A stretch of 7,833 nt of DNA, taken from the NCBI GenBank assembly GCA_003522105.1, contig DPGF01000103.1:1-7833 (forward strand). The letters run 5' to 3'. The stretch comes from Oscillibacter sp. (lineage in GTDB: Bacteria > Bacillota > Clostridia > Oscillospirales > Oscillospiraceae). The notes below the pieces were generated by a model, which saw only the letters and a list, made by a program, of their open reading frames with translations, ran no database searches and was not told the origin of the DNA. The position numbers were made by a program, and so were the translations under genes. Shown piece after piece: positions 5,850 through 7,833 of this stretch. Each line of letters starts with the position of its first letter. Position 1 is the stretch's first letter.

Positions 5850-5934
5850 ACATTTTTGGTATGGTCAGGCCCACCTTTGCGCGCTCGCGCATAGGATAGT
5901 GCAGAGCATGACAAGTGAGGTGAACCAAAAATGT
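5850..5934. repeat. 11-bp inverted repeat flanking the mltG/microprotein divergent region
   Basis: ACATTTTTGGT (5850-5860) and ACCAAAAATGT (5924-5934) are perfect inverted copies 63 bp apart. The right copy contains the ATG of the microprotein gene. The two arms bracket the intergenic region, so they cannot both lie in one transcript starting between them. They could be paired protein-binding sites or coincidence. Confidence 0.4.
5872..5898 (+). promoter_or_regulatory. Candidate sporulation-sigma (sigma-K/E-like) promoter with overlapping palindrome
   Basis: CATAGGATA (5890-5898) fits the sigma-K -10 consensus CATANNNTA completely, and CACC at 5872-5875 could be the short -35 element, although the 14-bp gap is shorter than usual. 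A start near 5905 would give a leader of about 26 nt containing AGTGAGGTG (5914-5922) before the microprotein ATG at 5931. The palindrome TGCGCG-CT-CGCGCA (5878-5891) runs into the -10. No good sigma-A hexamers lie in the same place. Confidence 0.35.
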
Positions 5935-6077
5935 GCAATAACAATAATAACTGCCTGTGGCTGATCCTGATCGTTATCCTGATCCTCTGCTGCGGTGGCT
6001 GTGGAAACGGCAGCACCTACGGCAGCGGCTGTAACTGCGGCAACAGCTGCGGCGGCGGCAACGACTGCTGCTGCTAA
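5931..6077 (+). CDS. Cys/Gly-rich 48-residue microprotein with one hydrophobic segment
   Basis: ATG to TAA, 48 codons. The protein starts with Met-Cys and an Asn5 run, Cys8, then a hydrophobic stretch of 11 residues (LWLILIVILIL, 9-19). The rest is a Cys/Gly/Asn/Ser tail in which GCG, CNCG and CGGG patterns repeat, ending Asp-Cys-Cys-Cys. Eleven of 48 residues are Cys (2, 8, 20, 21, 24, 34, 36, 40, 46-48). AGTGAGGTG lies 8 nt before the ATG and a terminator follows the stop, so this is a genuine monocistronic gene rather than noise. It resembles the tiny Clostridia proteins labelled 'chorion class high-cysteine protein' and, more loosely, YjcZ-type sporulation peptides; none has a well-defined role that I know of. 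A membrane- or spore-surface-associated, disulfide- or metal-binding peptide is a reasonable guess. The long open frames that cross it (minus 5865-6224, plus 5995-6525) are Ala-rich shadows. Confidence 0.82.
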   Translation: MCNNNNNCLWLILIVILILCCGGCGNGSTYGSGCNCGNSCGGGNDCCC

Positions 6078-6091
6078 GGCACCTTCCTCCT

Positions 6092-6121
6092 GTGAAGATG
6101 GGGCGCGTAAGCGTCCCTTTT
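6092..6121 (+). terminator. Terminator of the microprotein gene
   Basis: GGGGCGC (6100-6106), loop GTAA, GCGTCCC (6111-6117, one G-U pair), then TTTT. GTGAA (6092-6096) can also pair with TTCAC (6120-6124) to lengthen the base of the stem. It starts 15 nt after the microprotein stop. On the minus strand the hairpin follows the tmk stop (6140) by about 22 nt but has no proper T-run there, so it may stop that operon only weakly. Confidence 0.72.
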
Positions 6122-6139
6122 CACTTCTCTTTGACGCGG

Positions 6140-6811
6140 TCAAGCCTTCAAAAGTTCCGTTACGCGGCGGTAAATCTCCTCGTGAATATCCTCGATCGAA
6201 CGCATCTCGCCGTTTTTCGAGCAATCGATGCGCTGCCAGCCGCAGCGCTCCACGACCTTTTTCGCGTTTTCACGGCAGGCGCGCAGATAGGCAGCGTCCT
6301 GCTCGTGGATGTCGGCTTTTGTGTTGGTCGCCTGCTCACGCCCGCGCATCATCTTTTCGGTCAGCTCGGTCGGCACGTCGAGATAAAAGACGAGCGCCGG
6401 CTCCGGCAGACCCAAAAGGTCATATTCGAAGCCAAAGAGCCAGTCGAGGTACTTCTCCCGCTCGCCGTCCGGCAGCTTGCCCGCCTGATGCACGGCGTTT
6501 GAGGTCGTGTAGCGGTCGGCAATGAGAAGGCCGCCTGCCTCGTAATATTTTCCCCAGTCCTGCTTATAGGACGCATAACGGTCGACCGAATAAAATGTCG
6601 ACGCGGCATAGGCGTTCACATCGTCCGGGTGGGTGCCGAACGCGCCGCCGAGATACAGTTCAACGAGTGCGGCGGATTTTTCCCCATAGCGCGGGAAATT
6701 GAGCTTGCGGCAGTCGATCCCTTCGCGCTGCAATCTCTCGAAGAGGAGCTTGCTCTGCGTGGCCTTGCCCGAGCCGTCCGTTCCCTCAAATACGATCAGC
6801 TTCCCCTTCAT
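6140..6811 (-). CDS. tmk: Thymidylate kinase (dTMP kinase), clostridial type
   Basis: A 223-residue cytoplasmic P-loop kinase converting dTMP plus ATP to dTDP, needed for dTTP synthesis. The P-loop region FEGTDGSGKATQ is at residues 8-19. The base/phosphate-binding region includes NFPRYG (38-43) and YSVDRYASY (74-82). The family DRY motif is in LLIADRYTTSNAVHQAGKL (95-113), with a LID-like Arg/basic segment MMRGREQATNTKADIHEQ (154-171). The Walker A position normally Thr/Ser is Ala17 followed by Thr18, a variant I recall as common in clostridial dTMP kinases, so probably functional. Start at 6811: its ATG overlaps the TGA of the upstream glycosyltransferase gene (ATGA), implying translational coupling; an in-frame extension of 31 codons inside that gene lacks family similarity. 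Length is close to the usual 200-230. It is the last gene of the operon. A related nucleotide kinase specificity is the only serious alternative. Confidence 0.9.
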   Translation of the reverse strand: MKGKLIVFEGTDGSGKATQSKLLFERLQREGIDCRKLNFPRYGEKSAALVELYLGGAFGTHPDDVNAYAASTFYSVDRYASYKQDWGKYYEAGGLLIADRYTTSNAVHQAGKLPDGEREKYLDWLFGFEYDLLGLPEPALVFYLDVPTELTEKMMRGREQATNTKADIHEQDAAYLRACRENAKKVVERCGWQRIDCSKNGEMRSIEDIHEEIYRRVTELLKA

Positions 6812-7524
6812 TTGTGCTTCGCCCCCGAAACATGGACAAGAAAGAGCGGCAGCTTCATCATGCGGCCAATGCGGGACGGATTTTTGACAAGGCGGTAGAA
6901 CCACTCAAGGTTATGCTTGCAGTAGAACTCTGGCGCACGCTGCGCAACGCCTGCAAAAATATCCATCGAGCCGCCAAGCCCCATCAGAAGAGAGCAGCCG
7001 GTCGCTTCGCCGTACTTCGCCATGAAAAGCTCCTGCTTGGGTGCGCCGAGGCACACAAGCGCCATATCCGCGCCGCTCGCTTTGATCTCCTCAGCGATGG
7101 GCGCGTCTTCCTTAAAGTAGCCGTCGTGCGTGCCGGCGACCACAAGGCCGGGAAAACGGTTTTTGAGGTTTTCCGCCGCCTGTTCGGCAACGCCCGGCTT
7201 CGCGCCGAGTAAGAAAACGCTCTTGCCGAGCTTTGCGCAGCGCTCGATCATGCCCGTGCCGAATTCGATCCCCGGCACACGGCTTCTGAGCGGTTCGTGC
7301 AGGATCTTCGCCCCGTACACAATGCCGATGCCGTCCGGCAAAACAAGATCCGCGCCGTTCACCGCGGCGTTTGCCGCAGCGTCCGCGCGGCAGGTCTCCA
7401 CGATCTCGGGATTGGGTGTGACAACGTAGTGCGCGCCGGGCGTGCAGAGGAGCTTTTCCCCGCGCGCAAGCGCTTCTTCCATCGTCACATTATCAAAGCC
7501 AACGCCTAAAATATTGATCCGCAT
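6808..7524 (-). CDS. WecG/TagA/CpsF family glycosyltransferase
   Basis: A 238-residue GT26-family enzyme. Relatives add N-acetylmannosamine (TagA, wall teichoic acid linkage unit) or N-acetylmannosaminuronic acid (WecG) to undecaprenyl-diphospho-GlcNAc at the cytoplasmic membrane face. Visible motifs are ILGVGFDNVTMEEAL (5-19), VTPNPEIV (35-42) and LVLPDGIGIVYGAK (60-73). SVFLLGAKPG (102-111), LVCLGAPKQELF (156-167) and the C-terminal appendage RAPEFYCKHNLEWFYRL (196-212) complete the family pattern. Thr36, Asn38 and Asp64 fit the catalytic Thr37/Asn39/Asp65 I recall for the Thermoanaerobacter TagA, shifted by one. The C-terminal basic/hydrophobic tail (KNPSRIGRMMKLPLFLV) is the expected membrane-docking piece. 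Length is standard. The ribosome site is weak: AAGGA lies about 15 nt before the ATG with only GGAC closer. Transcribed from a consensus promoter in the end of the upstream transporter gene and coupled to tmk. The polymer it serves is not evident from this window. Confidence 0.92.
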   Translation of the reverse strand: MRINILGVGFDNVTMEEALARGEKLLCTPGAHYVVTPNPEIVETCRADAAANAAVNGADLVLPDGIGIVYGAKILHEPLRSRVPGIEFGTGMIERCAKLGKSVFLLGAKPGVAEQAAENLKNRFPGLVVAGTHDGYFKEDAPIAEEIKASGADMALVCLGAPKQELFMAKYGEATGCSLLMGLGGSMDIFAGVAQRAPEFYCKHNLEWFYRLVKNPSRIGRMMKLPLFLVHVSGAKHK

Positions 7525-7566
7525 GATAGTCTGTCCGTTTCCTTCACATTTTTGTTAAATCGGTTT

Positions 7567-7595
7567 ATTATATCACTCTTCCTTGCCGCTTTCAA
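7567..7595 (-). promoter_or_regulatory. Sigma-A promoter of the glycosyltransferase-tmk operon
   Basis: Minus strand: TTGAAA (7590-7595), a 17-bp spacer and a perfect TATAAT (7567-7572). The -35 and spacer lie inside the last codons of the upstream EamA gene, and the -10 abuts its stop codon. Transcription should begin near 7560, giving a leader of about 36 nt. Confidence 0.85.
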
Positions 7596-7833
7596 CCGCT
7601 TTGGCGCTTTTCTCCGGCAGCTGAGAGAGAATGACCGCCGTGAGCATCAGCGCGCAGCCGAAGTACTCGCGCAGGCTCATACGCTCGTGCAGGAAGATCG
7701 CTCCCGACACGACCGCAAAGAAGGATTCCAGACTCAGGATCAGCGACACGACCGTCGGGTCGCCGTCCTTCTGCGCGATGATCTGCAGCGTGTAACCCAC
7801 GCCGCTCGACACCACGCCGACATAGAGCAGATA
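7573..7833 (-). CDS. EamA/DMT-family transporter, C-terminal fragment (5' end beyond the window)
   Basis: The frame is open from the right edge to the stop at 7573-7575, giving the last 86 residues. It starts in a helix (YLLYVGVVSSGVGYTLQ) and continues with IIAQKDGDPTVVSLILSLES, FFAVVSGAIFLHERMSLREY and a final hydrophobic helix FGCALMLTAVILSQLP, followed by a Lys/Glu-rich cytoplasmic tail. The SSGVGYTLQ, SLILSLES and LHERMS motifs are typical of the second EamA repeat, so this is the end of a drug/metabolite exporter of about 300 residues. An internal GTG at 7815 could be mistaken for a start but the homology continues upstream of it. The promoter of the next operon is embedded in its 3' end. 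Substrate unknown. Confidence 0.9.
   Translation of the reverse strand, partial: YLLYVGVVSSGVGYTLQIIAQKDGDPTVVSLILSLESFFAVVSGAIFLHERMSLREYFGCALMLTAVILSQLPEKSAKAVESGKEE

Noticed and set aside
5795..5854. 18-codon upstream frame in the mltG leader overlapping the mltG start
   Set aside because: No ribosome site at proper spacing and no notable codon run, so no evidence of a regulatory leader peptide.
5454..5894. Plus-strand frame of 146 codons opposite the mltG 5' end
   Set aside because: Antisense shadow of mltG with no start signals or family motif.
5840..5930. Sigma-A promoter for mltG
   Set aside because: The best -35-like TTGTCA has only TATGCG at 15 bp, too poor to call; the mltG promoter is left open.
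5865..6525. Ala-rich open frames (minus 5865-6224, plus 5995-6525) crossing the microprotein gene
   Set aside because: Low-complexity Ala/Thr runs come from the Cys/Gly codons of the microprotein read in other frames. They cross the terminator and the tmk end and lack ribosome sites.
1..7833. CRISPR array, tRNA or rRNA genes, insertion sequences or attachment sites
   Set aside because: No regularly spaced repeats, cloverleaf sequence, transposase motif or terminal repeats were found on reading both strands.

Overview
The window looks like a chromosomal stretch of a moderately high-GC Clostridia-type Firmicute (Oscillospiraceae-like gut anaerobe is my guess). The reasons are a canonical T-box leader, strong Shine-Dalgarno sites, consensus sigma-A promoters, a Cys/Gly-rich microprotein of the kind seen in spore-forming Firmicutes, a clostridial-type thymidylate kinase, and mltG next to a U32-family gene, a pairing I recall from Bacillus-type genomes. 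No rRNA, tRNA, CRISPR array, insertion sequence or phage gene is visible.

Layout, left to right. (1) 1-390, minus strand: a consensus promoter, a complete T-box leader with intrinsic terminator, and the first 33 codons of a lipoprotein gene that runs off the left edge. (2) 429-2077, minus strand: a probable two-gene unit in which a small protein with an N-terminal membrane segment and C-terminal XRE helix-turn-helix precedes a membrane-anchored erythromycin-esterase-family protein. Its base composition is lower in GC than the flanks, so it may be an accessory insertion. (3) 2277-3351, plus strand: a 10-TM EamA/DMT exporter with its own promoter, closed by a 38-bp perfect palindrome that also terminates the convergent operon. 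(4) 3362-5813, minus strand: mltG (septal peptidoglycan terminase) followed by a U32-family (TrhP/RlhA-like) Fe-S hydroxylase, separated by a 13-bp hairpin. (5) 5814-6121, plus strand: a short divergent region and a 48-residue protein with 11 cysteines, preceded by a sporulation-sigma-like -10 element and followed by a terminator. (6) 6140-7524, minus strand: a WecG/TagA glycosyltransferase translationally coupled (ATGA overlap) to tmk, driven by a consensus promoter located in the end of (7), a second EamA transporter running off the right edge.

Most of the window is housekeeping: cell-wall growth (mltG, TagA-type transferase), tRNA or rRNA modification (U32), dTTP supply (tmk) and transport. 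The parts worth a second look are the T-box in front of a lipoprotein rather than a synthetase gene, the Cys-rich microprotein with its promoter architecture, and the membrane-tethered regulator paired with an esterase-like enzyme. I do not see strong evidence for a wholly new multi-gene system.
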